This document shows, in pieces, positions 24,982 through 35,202 of a DNA stretch of 64,000 nucleotides. A program made the translations under genes and the position numbers. The first letter of the stretch is position 1, and the number at the start of each line of letters is the position of its first letter. Under the pieces are notes generated by a model, which searched no databases, was not told where the DNA came from, and saw only the letters and a list, made by a program, of their open reading frames with translations. Source of the DNA: Pseudonocardiaceae bacterium YIM PH 21723 (GTDB lineage: Bacteria; Actinomycetota; Actinomycetes; Mycobacteriales; Pseudonocardiaceae); the NCBI GenBank assembly GCA_003600225.1, contig QZFT01000035.1, positions 30,121 to 94,120 of the forward strand, in the 5' to 3' direction.

Positions 24982-26091
24982 GTGTTCAGACACGCATTGC
25001 CGATCGCCACACTCACCGCCTTACTGCTGGCGGCGGCCCCGGTCGCGCTGGCCGATCCGGGCGAGACGTACCAGGTCGCCGGGGTGGTCTACGGCGACAA
25101 GAACGACAACGGCAGCGTCGATCCGGGCGAGGCCATCGCCGGTGCCACGGTGAGCACCATTCTGCCGTCCGACATGCATCCCCGGTCGGCGCAGACCGGC
25201 GAGGACGGCCGGTTCGACCTCGGTGAACTGCCCGCCAAGAAGATCACCGTCACCGTCGACAACGTGCCCGAAGGCTGGGCGACCGCGTCATTCCCGGTGC
25301 AGGTCGACGAGCGGGCGGGGCAGTTGCAGCTGCGCCTGGCGCCGCCGCCGGCCGCCACCCTCACCGTCGCCGGAGTGTTCGACCGGGACGAGTACGAGCC
25401 CGGCGAGACCGCCCGGCTGAGCTGGACCCTGCGGAACACCGGCGACAAGCCGCTGAGCCGGATCACCGCCCGCTGCTACCGGGGTGGGAACGGGCTCGAC
25501 GAGGTCACCACCGAACAGTGGGGCGACCTCGTCTCCGCGGACGGCGTCGGACTCGCCCCTGGGCAGGCGCGGACCTTCCAGGTGCACAGCGAGGTGCCCG
25601 CCGAGACCGTGGACTACGGCGTGGTCCGGGCCGAGTGCACGTTCGCCCAGGCCGGCCAGTCGACCGGCCCGCGGGTCCGGTTGCTGGCCCATGTCGCCTC
25701 GGGCACGGGGGACAAGGAGTTCCAGCTCTTCGAGGACCGCAACGGCAACCAGCGGCCCGACGACGGCGAGTACCGGGCCGGAATCGCGGCCTCGCTGGTG
25801 GACCAGGTGGATCAGCGGGTGATCGCGACCGCCGTGTCCGACGCCGACGGCCGGATGACCTTCACCGACCAGCCGTTCGGGGTCTACGCCCTGCGGTTCG
25901 ACGGCCCGTGGACCTGGGCCGGAACCGGGCCGGAGCTGAAGATCGGCACCGGCTCCTGTGAGTCGTACTGCGCCCGGAAAGCCGGACCGTTCCAGGTCAA
26001 ACCGGCCGCACCCAAGGGCGTCCTGTCCGGAGCCACCGCGCTGTGGCAGGTCTACAGCCGGGGCATCACCGGCGCGGCTCACAGGCGCTGA
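24982..26091 (+). CDS. Secreted Cna-B/SdrD-like surface protein
   Basis: A 369-aa secreted protein, GTG 24982 with GGGAGTGG upstream. The signal peptide is residues 1-26 (LTALLLAAAPVALA). The mature part has two SdrD/Cna-B-like beta-sandwiches with EF-hand-like signatures: GDKNDNGSVDPGE near residue 38 and EDRNGNQRPDDGE near residue 253. Between them is a CARDB-like domain (ETARLSWTLRNTGDKPL). No sortase motif or anchor is seen. It ends convergent to and overlapping the DUF6541 gene by 26 bases. Probable structural or adhesive role at the cell surface (inference). Confidence 0.78.
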   Translation: MFRHALPIATLTALLLAAAPVALADPGETYQVAGVVYGDKNDNGSVDPGEAIAGATVSTILPSDMHPRSAQTGEDGRFDLGELPAKKITVTVDNVPEGWATASFPVQVDERAGQLQLRLAPPPAATLTVAGVFDRDEYEPGETARLSWTLRNTGDKPLSRITARCYRGGNGLDEVTTEQWGDLVSADGVGLAPGQARTFQVHSEVPAETVDYGVVRAECTFAQAGQSTGPRVRLLAHVASGTGDKEFQLFEDRNGNQRPDDGEYRAGIAASLVDQVDQRVIATAVSDADGRMTFTDQPFGVYALRFDGPWTWAGTGPELKIGTGSCESYCARKAGPFQVKPAAPKGVLSGATALWQVYSRGITGAAHRR

Positions 26092-28030
26092 TCTTGTAGA
26101 GCCGGTGTCGTCCCTGCTCGGCGACCAGCGTGAAGCCCGGCGCCGCACGCGGGTCGTCGAGGCCCGGGTAGAGGTTGGTGTTCGGGTCCCAGGACCAGTA
26201 GTACTCGGGGTCGCTGAGCAGGTACGACACGTGCAATTCGCGGACCAGCGGGCAGACCCGCGGGTCGGTGGCCGCCCGGTTCAGGTGGTTCGCCAGGTAG
26301 GACCGGTCGGAGCCGGTATCGGTGAGCAGCAGCGTGCCGTAGAGAACGTGCCGCCCGGCCAGCGGGAACAGCATGGTCGAACCGTTCCACGGGTTGGCGG
26401 CGATCACCGCGTCCGCCGGCACGACCCGGGCGATCTCCCGGTAGAGGTCGCGCTCCTGGTCGTCGACCAGCATGTCGTCCGGCCGGTCGTCGGTCACCCG
26501 GTAGAACTGGGCCAGCTGGGCGGCCAGTTGCGGCCGGTAGAAGTCCGTCTGCAGGCCGAGGACGAGCACGGCCAGGGTCATCAGCACCGTGCTGGACAGC
26601 AGGAACGGCCTGCGGTTCCAGATCCACTCGGACAGGCTCTCGACCAGCCGGGCGGTGTACAGCAGGGTCACCATGACCAGGGGCACGGTCACCAGGGGGA
26701 TCATCGCCGAGAGCCGGGGCGCGTTGTTGTACCAGTAGCCGGTGATGTGCATCTTGACCGGATCCACCATCCAGGCCGCGACCACGTACAGCCCGGAGAC
26801 CAGCGCGAAGTTCAGCACCAGCCAGCGTTCCCGCCGGTGGCAGACGGCGATCAGCACGCCGATCAGCATCAGCACGGACAGCGCGTAGGCGGGCGCGGTC
26901 CGGTTGGTGCTGTTGGTGAGCACCGCCCACACGGCGTCGGGCGCGTTCTGGATCGGCGGCCACAGCGTGCGCTTCACCGGGTAGAACGCCGGCATCCGGT
27001 CGACGACCAGTGCCGCACCGGCGGCCAGCAGGACGGCGCCCGCGACCGCCAGGTACCGCAGTGCGCCGCGGCCACGTGCCCAGCCGAGCAGCCCGAAGAA
27101 CACGATCGGCGCGGCCATCACGGCCAGCGAGAAGGTGGCGTTCGGATGCGCGAGTCCGGTGCCCACCACGGTCAGCAGCACCAGCAGCCAGGCCCGGGGC
27201 TTGCCGATGGCGTCCTGCCTGGCCAGGCCGGCCAGCGAGACCACCGCGGCCAGGCCGACCGGGACCAGCGCGATGCCCAGGGCGTTCGGCCACAGCGTGC
27301 CGTAGCTGATGAGGGTCCACGGGAAGGCCTGGAAGCAGACGGCGATCACCGGGGTGAGCAGGTAGACGCCGGTCTGCGGGCCCAGGATCTGCCTGACCAG
27401 CAGGGTCATCGTCAGCGGGAACACCACCACTGCGACCAGCAGGGCCAGCACGTTCGACACCACGATGACGTCGGCGCCCGAGCCCCACGCGGCGAGCGAA
27501 GCGAGGTCATGCCAGGCGGCCGGGTAGAAACCGCCGCCGGGTACCAGCGGGTTGATCAGCGAGTTGAGCGCGAGGCCCGAGCCGTTGTGCCGCTCCATGA
27601 TCGCGGCGAGCCCGGCGTAGTGGAATACCGCGTCGAAGGCCTGGGCGATCCGGTCCAGCCCACCGGTTCCCTCGGCGAAGGTCCGCCAGCCGAGCCCGGC
27701 GGTGATCAGGCCGCCCACCGCCAATGCCACCCAGTGCTTGCCGGACAGCGATCCGACGGCCGGGTTACCGGCGCGGCGCAGCAGCCAGCCCACCGCGAGG
27801 CAGCCGAGAACCGCGACGAGTGCGGCCAGCGCGGCCGAGACCTGGGTCCACGGAACGCCCGCCAGACCGAACACGATGGCCGCCGTGCCGAGCGCGCCCG
27901 CACTCGCCGCCGGAGCGATGGCCAACGCGGTCAACCCACGCAGCCCGAGGGCCGCGGACATCGCCAGTCCCGGCAGGAACAACCAGGCCAGACAGGTCAG
28001 GATGGCGGGTAACGCGTCAGGCCAGCTCAT
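26066..28030 (-). CDS. DUF6541-type polytopic membrane protein, paralogue
   Basis: A 654-aa paralogue of the 18511-20493 product. Both begin MSW-DA and share the loop GGFYPAAWHDLASL, the segment TGYWYNNAPRLSAMIPLV, the tail motif IAANPWNGSTMLFPLAG and the ending LYKISAC. It has about 13 membrane segments, then an exoplasmic tail of about 150 aa. It is divergent from glf. The shared conserved residues in extracytoplasmic loops (His-Asp in WHDL, Asn-Asn-Ala in WYNNAP) are candidates for an active site if this is a GT-C-like enzyme. Confidence 0.75.
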   Translation of the reverse strand: MSWPDALPAILTCLAWLFLPGLAMSAALGLRGLTALAIAPAASAGALGTAAIVFGLAGVPWTQVSAALAALVAVLGCLAVGWLLRRAGNPAVGSLSGKHWVALAVGGLITAGLGWRTFAEGTGGLDRIAQAFDAVFHYAGLAAIMERHNGSGLALNSLINPLVPGGGFYPAAWHDLASLAAWGSGADVIVVSNVLALLVAVVVFPLTMTLLVRQILGPQTGVYLLTPVIAVCFQAFPWTLISYGTLWPNALGIALVPVGLAAVVSLAGLARQDAIGKPRAWLLVLLTVVGTGLAHPNATFSLAVMAAPIVFFGLLGWARGRGALRYLAVAGAVLLAAGAALVVDRMPAFYPVKRTLWPPIQNAPDAVWAVLTNSTNRTAPAYALSVLMLIGVLIAVCHRRERWLVLNFALVSGLYVVAAWMVDPVKMHITGYWYNNAPRLSAMIPLVTVPLVMVTLLYTARLVESLSEWIWNRRPFLLSSTVLMTLAVLVLGLQTDFYRPQLAAQLAQFYRVTDDRPDDMLVDDQERDLYREIARVVPADAVIAANPWNGSTMLFPLAGRHVLYGTLLLTDTGSDRSYLANHLNRAATDPRVCPLVRELHVSYLLSDPEYYWSWDPNTNLYPGLDDPRAAPGFTLVAEQGRHRLYKISACEPRR

Positions 28031-28147
28031 AGTCTGCCTTGTCTGCTTGTAGTGGGGCGCGCCATAGAGGATGGACTCGAGATCAGGTTATCCAGTGGAA
28101 GATCAAGCGCTTCTCCCGCCTATCGAAAACGGTGTGTGCGCCCATAG

Positions 28148-29389
<1,242 letters not shown>

Positions 29390-29395
29390 GAGACC

Positions 29396-31309
29396 ATGTC
29401 CAGCAAGACCGTGGCCGACACGTTCCTGGCTGAACAAGGCGGCAAGCCGAGCGGAAACACCGCACTGCAGCGGGTCATTCTCCCGCGGCTGGGTGACCCG
29501 CTCGACGTGCGTGCGCTGTACCTCGAAGAGGACAAGTCGAACCGGCAGCGCACCCGCACGCTCTCCCGTACCGCTGGACAGATTCCTCCGCAGTCCGAGG
29601 TCTCGTTCGCGACCTACTTCAACGCCTTCCCGGCCAGCTACTGGCGGAAGTGGACCTCGCTCTCCGAGGTCTTCCTGCGGCTGAAGCTGCGCGGCAACTG
29701 CCGGGTCGACATCTACCGGTCCAAGGCCGACGGCCAGCAGATCCACGTGGTCGGCGACGTCGTCAAGACCGAGGGCGAGCTGGAGTTCGCGCTGGAGCTG
29801 GCCCCGTTCGAGGACGGCGGCTGGTACTGGTTCGACATCACCTCGGAAGAGGACGAGGTCAGCCTGCTCGAGGGCGGCTGGCACGCCGGCCACGAGGCAC
29901 CGGGCAAGGGCAGCATCGCCATCGGCATCTGCACCTACAACCGGCCGGACGACTGTGTGGCCGCGCTGGCCGCCGTCGGTGAGGACCCGGCCGTCTTCGG
30001 TGCCATCGACTCCATCGTGGTGGCCGACCAGGGCAACAAGCACGTCAAGGACGCCGAGGGCTTCGACGAGGCCAAGGCGGCGCTGGGCGACAAGCTGCGC
30101 ATCGAGTACCAGGGCAACATGGGTGGCTCCGGTGGTTTCGCGCGCGGCGTGTACGAGGCGCTGACCGCCAGCCAGGCCGACCACATCCTGCTGATGGACG
30201 ACGACATCGTCGTCGAGCCGGACTCGATCCTGCGCCTGCTGGCCATGTCCCGCTACGCCACCGACCGGATGCTGGTCGGCGGGCAGATGCTGAACCTCCA
30301 GGCCCGTTCGCACCTGCACTCCATGGGTGAGGTCGTCGACCGCTGGCAGTTCATGTGGGGCGCCGCGCCGAACGTGCGGTACGACCACGACTTCGCCCGC
30401 CGCCCGCTGCGCCGTTCCGCCCGTCTGCACCGGCGGATCGACGTGGATTACAACGGCTGGTGGATGTGCATGATCCCGCGCTCGGTGGCCGAGGAGATCG
30501 GGCTGCCGCTGCCGCTGTTCATCAAGTGGGACGACGCCGAGTACGGTCTGCGGGCCCAGGCCCACGGCTACCCGACCGCCAGCCTTCCCGGCGCGGCGAT
30601 CTGGCACATGCCGTGGTCGGACAAAGACGACGCCACCGACTGGCAGGCCTACTTCCACCTGCGTAACCGCCTGGTCGTCGCCGCGCTGCACGGACCGGCC
30701 AATCCCAAGGGCATCATCCGGTCCAGCCTCAAGGCCACGATGAAGCACCTGCTGTGCCTGGAGTACTCCACGGTCGCGCTGCAGGACATGGCGATCAAGG
30801 ACTTCATGGCGGGCCCGGACAACCTGTTCGAGCTGCTGCCGACCGCACTCGGCAAGGTGCGGGAGAAGCGGGGCACGTTCCCGGACGGGACGATCCTGCC
30901 CACCGCCCGCCAGCTGCCGCTGCCGTCGATGGACCCGTTGCACGCGGCCAGCTTCCTGAAGGTGCCGGTCGGCAAGGTGAACATCGCCAAGACCGCGTTC
31001 AAGGCGCTGCTGCACAACTTCTCCAAGGCCAACCCGGTGCACCACGAGCGGCCGCAGGTGAACGTGCCCGCGCAGGACGCGCGCTGGTTCCTGCTGTCCC
31101 GGCTGGACGGCGCCACCGTCTCGGTCGCCGACGGCCGTGGTGTCGCGTACCGCAAGCGGGACAACAAGGTGTTCCGCAAGCTGCTGTTCACCCAGCTCCG
31201 CAACTACTGGAAGCTGCAGCGTGAGTACCCGCGTCTGGTCGAGCAGTACCGCAAGGCACTGCCCACGCTGACCAGCGTCGAGTCCTGGCAGAAGATCTTC
31301 AAGCCCTGA
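29396..31309 (+). CDS. glfT2: Galactofuranosyltransferase GlfT2
   Basis: A 637-aa polymerising galactofuranosyltransferase that extends galactan with alternating beta-(1-5) and beta-(1-6) links. An N-terminal beta-barrel (about residues 1-170) precedes the GT-A domain starting at AIGICTYNRPDDC. Catalytic features of the family are present: metal motif Asp268-Asp270 (MDDDIVVEP), WDDAEYG with Asp379/Asp380 (catalytic base), and His404 of IWHMPW (metal ligand). The helical C-terminus includes HLRNRLVVAA. The start has GGAGG upstream. Its stop overlaps the acyltransferase start by one base. A degenerate paralogue is at 36864-38726. Confidence 0.96.
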   Translation: MSSKTVADTFLAEQGGKPSGNTALQRVILPRLGDPLDVRALYLEEDKSNRQRTRTLSRTAGQIPPQSEVSFATYFNAFPASYWRKWTSLSEVFLRLKLRGNCRVDIYRSKADGQQIHVVGDVVKTEGELEFALELAPFEDGGWYWFDITSEEDEVSLLEGGWHAGHEAPGKGSIAIGICTYNRPDDCVAALAAVGEDPAVFGAIDSIVVADQGNKHVKDAEGFDEAKAALGDKLRIEYQGNMGGSGGFARGVYEALTASQADHILLMDDDIVVEPDSILRLLAMSRYATDRMLVGGQMLNLQARSHLHSMGEVVDRWQFMWGAAPNVRYDHDFARRPLRRSARLHRRIDVDYNGWWMCMIPRSVAEEIGLPLPLFIKWDDAEYGLRAQAHGYPTASLPGAAIWHMPWSDKDDATDWQAYFHLRNRLVVAALHGPANPKGIIRSSLKATMKHLLCLEYSTVALQDMAIKDFMAGPDNLFELLPTALGKVREKRGTFPDGTILPTARQLPLPSMDPLHAASFLKVPVGKVNIAKTAFKALLHNFSKANPVHHERPQVNVPAQDARWFLLSRLDGATVSVADGRGVAYRKRDNKVFRKLLFTQLRNYWKLQREYPRLVEQYRKALPTLTSVESWQKIFKP

Positions 31310-32535
31310 TGACCGAGGGCAACGGTACGACCCCGGATCTCCGGCCGCAGCAGGTGCTGCAGCCGGAGATCCGGTCGTTGACGGGCTTACGGGCCATCGC
31401 GGCGATGTGGGTGGTCGTCTTCCACCTGCACTTCACGCCCGCTGACCCGTACGCGAAGTACTGGGCGCCGTTCTCCCCGCTGATCAAGTCCGGCCACCTC
31501 GGCGTGGACCTGTTCTACGTGCTCAGCGGGTTCGTCATCGTGCACGTGTACCTGAACAAGGTCGGTGCCCGGTTCTCCCCGCGCCCGGTGCTCAGTTTCC
31601 TGTGGGCCCGGGTCTGCCGGGTGTGGCCCGCGTACGCCGTGGTGGTCAACCTGTTCGGGGTCTGGCTGCTGCTGCGTTCCTGGCGGTGGCCCGGCGAACC
31701 GATCGCCTATCAGACGGTTCAGCCGGTGCTCTCGGCGTGGTCCTGGCTCAAGCAGATGCTGCTGGTCCAGCTGTGGCCGAAGCCGTTCTTCGACGGCACC
31801 TCCTGGGTCGGCGCCACCTGGTCGGTCAGCGCGGAGTGGCTCGCGTACTGCCTGTTCCCGATCGGCGCGCTGCTGATCTACCGGCTGCGCAGGCTGCCCG
31901 CGGTCGTCCTGACCACGCTGGCCTTCACCGCGATGCTGCCGATGGTGGGGATGACCTACTTCACCGGCACGCCGTACTTCGCGTGGAGCTGGGTGCTGCG
32001 CATCCTGCTCGGCTTCCTGGCGGGCGCGTTGATCTGCCTGGCCGTGCGCAGGCTGCCGAAGACCGACCGGGTGCGGCAGATCGCCAACTGGGTGTCCATC
32101 GTGGTCCTGGTGGAGATCGGCTTCATCCTGTGGTGGGCGGACACCCAGCAGGGTGCCGACCTGTACGGGGTGGCGATGCTGCTCTTCCCGCTGCTGGTGG
32201 GCTCGCTGGCGTTGTCCGACGCCGGTCCGGCGCGGTTCCTGTCCGGGGACATCCTGGTGCACGGCGGCCGGATCTCGTACAGCCTCTACCTGGTCCACGT
32301 GCCGATCTTCGAGATCTTCTGGACGCTGTCCGTGCACGTGCCCCGGATCGGGCCCGGTTCCAAGCTGGACACCTTGCTCGTCCCGCAGTTGCTGCTGGTC
32401 GCTCTGCTGGCCGCGCACCTGTTGTGGAGGTACGTCGAGGAGCCGGCTCGCAAGAAGCTGCGCAAGTACGACCCGGGCAAGCTCCGCCGCCGTACGCCGG
32501 CGCCGGAACCCGAGCCCGCGCTCGCCCGGGGCTGA
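31309..32535 (+). CDS. Acyltransferase-3 family membrane protein (OafA-like)
   Basis: A 408-aa integral membrane acyltransferase with about ten helices. The N-terminal signature RSLTGLRAIAAMWVVVFHLH carries the catalytic-type His, followed by GVDLFYVLSGFVI. The central loop has TWSVSAEWLAY and the late part GGRISYSLYLVHVP. Members transfer acetyl, succinyl or longer acyl groups to cell-surface sugars. The start codon overlaps the glfT2 stop (TGATG), so it is made with GlfT2 and may decorate galactan or arabinogalactan (inference). Confidence 0.88.
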   Translation: MTEGNGTTPDLRPQQVLQPEIRSLTGLRAIAAMWVVVFHLHFTPADPYAKYWAPFSPLIKSGHLGVDLFYVLSGFVIVHVYLNKVGARFSPRPVLSFLWARVCRVWPAYAVVVNLFGVWLLLRSWRWPGEPIAYQTVQPVLSAWSWLKQMLLVQLWPKPFFDGTSWVGATWSVSAEWLAYCLFPIGALLIYRLRRLPAVVLTTLAFTAMLPMVGMTYFTGTPYFAWSWVLRILLGFLAGALICLAVRRLPKTDRVRQIANWVSIVVLVEIGFILWWADTQQGADLYGVAMLLFPLLVGSLALSDAGPARFLSGDILVHGGRISYSLYLVHVPIFEIFWTLSVHVPRIGPGSKLDTLLVPQLLLVALLAAHLLWRYVEEPARKKLRKYDPGKLRRRTPAPEPEPALARG

Positions 32536-32546
32536 TGAGCTCCCTC

Positions 32547-32576
32547 GATGGCCCCGACCGGTTGGTCGGGGCCATC
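32547..32576 (+). terminator. Intrinsic terminator of the glf operon
   Basis: Perfect 13-bp stem GATGGCCCCGACC with a GGTT loop, 11 bases after the acyltransferase stop. The identical stem is reused at 36676-36706. Confidence 0.85.
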
Positions 32577-32675
32577 GGCCTGTGCGGCCTTAGTCCGGCT
32601 GGGCGCCCTGAACGACGCTTTCCGGGCGCCCAGCGGCCCAAACTCCGCGTTGATCAAGGCCAGGCATGGCCCGGG

Positions 32676-33422
32676 TCAGATCCAGCCTCGGATGGCGGCC
32701 AGGTGACCGGCCTCGAACCGGCTGCGGGCGCCCAGTTGCTTCATCAGCCGGGCGATGCCGCGCTGGATGGTGCTCCGGGAGACGCCGAGCCGGTTGGCCA
32801 CCGCCTCCTCGGTGAGCCCCTTGGCCAGCAGCTGCAACAGCGGCCGCAACTGGCCGTCCGGCTGATCCGGCGCGGGCGTTCCGTCGTGCCCCACCGGGAC
32901 GGCGAGCTCCCAGCACTGCTCGAACAACAGCGTCACGGCCCGCACCACAGCGCCGTGCTCCACCCAGCCCAGGTCGTCCTGTTCGGGTAGCGCGACGAGC
33001 CGATCGTCGACCAGCAGCAGGTGTCCGGGCAGTGAGGCCGTCGTCCGCACCTCGCCGCCCAGCTGGCCGAGCCACTGCGTGTACAGGATGGTCGCCGGTG
33101 TGCTGTGCGGCGTCATGCGCGGCAGGAGCACCCGTAACCGCACCCCTCTGGCGAGCAGCCGCAGACCGGTCAGCAGGGCGGTGTCCATGTCACTCGGGGT
33201 GACCGGTGGATTCGGCAGCACAACGGCCACCGAGCTCTCCGCACTGGCCAGCACGTTCTCGGTCGTATTCTCGATGCATTGTTGATCGATATTGGTTTGT
33301 GTGTGTTCGCTTTGCGTGATTGATCCATTATCCGGCGTTATCACAGTAGTGATTCGGCCGGACTTCCTAAAGTGGACAGCCCCCCAGGCCGGCGACCGGA
33401 AATCGGTGTGATCGACAGTCAA
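32676..33422 (-). CDS. LuxR-type HTH regulator
   Basis: A 248-aa regulator. The last 60 residues form a LuxR/FixJ-type helix-turn-helix (LLAKGLTEEAVANRLGVSRS, then TIQRGIARLMKQLGARSR). The middle (LLTGLRLLARGVRLRVLLPR, LLLVDDRLVALPEQD) resembles the phospholipase-D-like sensory fold seen in orphan actinobacterial LuxR proteins; no receiver domain is present. The frame opens at TTG 33422, with GGGGA six bases upstream. It is divergent from the secreted CHAP hydrolase gene, which it may control from the shared 300-base gap. Confidence 0.78.
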   Translation of the reverse strand: MTVDHTDFRSPAWGAVHFRKSGRITTVITPDNGSITQSEHTQTNIDQQCIENTTENVLASAESSVAVVLPNPPVTPSDMDTALLTGLRLLARGVRLRVLLPRMTPHSTPATILYTQWLGQLGGEVRTTASLPGHLLLVDDRLVALPEQDDLGWVEHGAVVRAVTLLFEQCWELAVPVGHDGTPAPDQPDGQLRPLLQLLAKGLTEEAVANRLGVSRSTIQRGIARLMKQLGARSRFEAGHLAAIRGWI

Positions 33423-33725
33423 GATATTCCCCAGTTGTTATCGACACTGCCTACTTCGCACAGCTCATCAGACCCTGTGCGGTCGAAAGCGTCCTCAGTG
33501 TAGAAGTTACCGTGGCCGGTCCGTTATACGAAACCCCTCACCTTGACAAGAGGGGTCGGTTGGTGCCAAAGCGTCAGGGTCTGGCGGAAACGCGTCAGAC
33601 GCTTTTTGCCCATTGTTCAGGGGTTTAAATCCATCCGGGTCGTCCTGCACGCTGGATCGGGAAAAGCGGACTCGTGTCAATACCGGGTCTCGCCACTGGG
33701 GATTCAGCACTCTAAGGGAGTAACA
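33423..33725 (+). promoter_or_regulatory. Divergent promoter region with structured leader
   Basis: The 300-base gap ahead of the CHAP hydrolase holds two hairpins. One is ACCCCTC...GAGGGGT (about 33533-33556). The other is AAAGCGTC...GACGCTTT (33568-33605) followed by TT, an intrinsic-terminator shape well before the start codon. This suggests attenuation of the hydrolase mRNA. I could not match it to the ydaO (c-di-AMP) riboswitch, the usual leader of such genes. Confidence 0.4.
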
Positions 33726-35135
33726 ATGAGTCGACGCTCGTTGCGGGCAGCGCTGGGCACAGCGCTCGCCGCGGCGGTGTTCGCGCCGCTGGCGACGTTC
33801 GCGTTCGCCGCCACGGCGCACGCGGCCACCGGCCAGGACATCGCGAACCTGGCCAACGCCAACCTGGGCAAGACCGCCTGCGGCACCAACAGCAAGGGCG
33901 GCCAGGGCTTCTACACCAGCTGCTCCGGCGGCCCCGAGGCCTGGTGCGCCGACTTCGCCAAGTGGGTGTGGGCGCAGAACGGCATCCCGGTCAACGGCCT
34001 CACCCCTGCGGCCTCCAGCTTCTACCAGTACGGCAGGAACAACGGCACCCTGCACACCTCCGCGAGCTACACCGCGAACGTCGGTGACGCGGTCGTCTAC
34101 CAGATCGACTCGAACGGCAGCTGGGCACAGCACGTCGGCCTGGTCACCAAGGTGAACGGCAACGGTTCCATCGAGGTCACCAACGGCAACTACGGCAACA
34201 GCCCGGCCAGCTCCAGCGTGCAGATCTCCCGGTCCGCCGGCCGCGCCTCGGTCGGTTCGTACATCGCCGGCCAGCAGATCAGCGCCTTCGTCAACCCGGT
34301 GGGCCTGAGCTCCGGCGGTGACGGCGGCGAGATCCCGGCCCCGACCCAGTACCGGATCGGCGTGCAGGCCGGCGGCAAGCTGACCGTCAAGGAAGGCAAC
34401 CTCTGGGAGAGCTGGGTCGAGCAGTACGGCGGCAACGTCGCCAAGTCCCAGGTCGGCGGCAACCGGATCGGTGTGCTGACCAATGACGGCACCCTGATCG
34501 TCAAGGAAGGCAGCCTCTACGCGAGCTGGGTCGTCGAGGCCGACAACGTCAAGGACTTCCGGGTCACCGGTAACCGCATCGCCATCCTGCGCAAGGACGG
34601 CACCCTGGCGGTCAAGGAAGGCGGCCTGTCCGCCGGCTGGGTCGAGCAGACCAGCGACGTCAAGGACATCGAGCTGTCCGGCAACTGGATCGGCGTCGTG
34701 TGGAACAACGGCACCGCCTCCGTCAAGGACGGCAACCTCTACTCCCCGTGGATCAACCAGCTGGGTGGGGCGGCGGACATCGAGATCGACGCCGCCGCCG
34801 GCCGCCTGGGCGTGCTGCGCACCGACGGCTCGCTGACCGTCAAGGAGAACGGCCTGTACGGCTCCTGGGTCGAGGAGACCAGCAACGTCAAGCAGTTCGG
34901 TCTGGCCGGTACGCGAATCGCGGTGCTGTTCTCGGGCGGCAACGTCTCGCTGAAGGAAGGCGACCTGTACGCCGGCTGGATCGACCAGATCGGCTACGCC
35001 AAGGAGATCAAGGTCAACGCCAACCGCCTGGGCGTGGTGCAGACCGACGGCACCCTGCGCGTCAAGGAAGGCAACCCGTACGCCAACTGGGTCGAGGAAG
35101 CCGCCGCCGACACGCACTCGCTGGCCTCGTTCTAA
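33726..35135 (+). CDS. Secreted CHAP-domain peptidoglycan hydrolase with seven-repeat domain
   Basis: A 469-aa secreted protein, ATG 33726 behind AAGGGAG. The signal peptide runs to about residue 35 (TAHAA). Residues 36-190 are a CHAP amidase/endopeptidase domain with the catalytic Cys in EAWCADFAKWVW and the His in AQHVGLV. Residues about 210-460 are seven repeats of 37 aa with the pattern RIGVL..DGTL.VKEG, then LY..WVE. Seven such beta-rich units suggest a seven-bladed propeller. The next gene carries the same domain. It likely trims peptidoglycan outside the cell, with the propeller as a wall-binding module (inference). Confidence 0.86.
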   Translation: MSRRSLRAALGTALAAAVFAPLATFAFAATAHAATGQDIANLANANLGKTACGTNSKGGQGFYTSCSGGPEAWCADFAKWVWAQNGIPVNGLTPAASSFYQYGRNNGTLHTSASYTANVGDAVVYQIDSNGSWAQHVGLVTKVNGNGSIEVTNGNYGNSPASSSVQISRSAGRASVGSYIAGQQISAFVNPVGLSSGGDGGEIPAPTQYRIGVQAGGKLTVKEGNLWESWVEQYGGNVAKSQVGGNRIGVLTNDGTLIVKEGSLYASWVVEADNVKDFRVTGNRIAILRKDGTLAVKEGGLSAGWVEQTSDVKDIELSGNWIGVVWNNGTASVKDGNLYSPWINQLGGAADIEIDAAAGRLGVLRTDGSLTVKENGLYGSWVEETSNVKQFGLAGTRIAVLFSGGNVSLKEGDLYAGWIDQIGYAKEIKVNANRLGVVQTDGTLRVKEGNPYANWVEEAAADTHSLASF

Positions 35136-35146
35136 GTCCTGATCGC

Positions 35147-35176
35147 GGATGGGGCACGCCGCGGCGTGCCCCATCC
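35147..35176. terminator. Perfect 30-bp palindrome between hydrolase genes
   Basis: GGATGGGGCACGCCG followed directly by its complement, 11 bases after the CHAP gene stop and 26 before the next start. It probably terminates or attenuates read-through into the second hydrolase gene. Confidence 0.7.
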
Positions 35177-35202
35177 CCACCACCGATATCTGAGGGGAAA
35201 TC

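Noticed and set aside
25958..28012. A 684-codon plus-strand frame opposite the second DUF6541-type gene
   Set aside because: Gln/His/Arg-rich composition typical of antisense of a hydrophobic gene; the minus strand has strong membrane segments and a paralogue.
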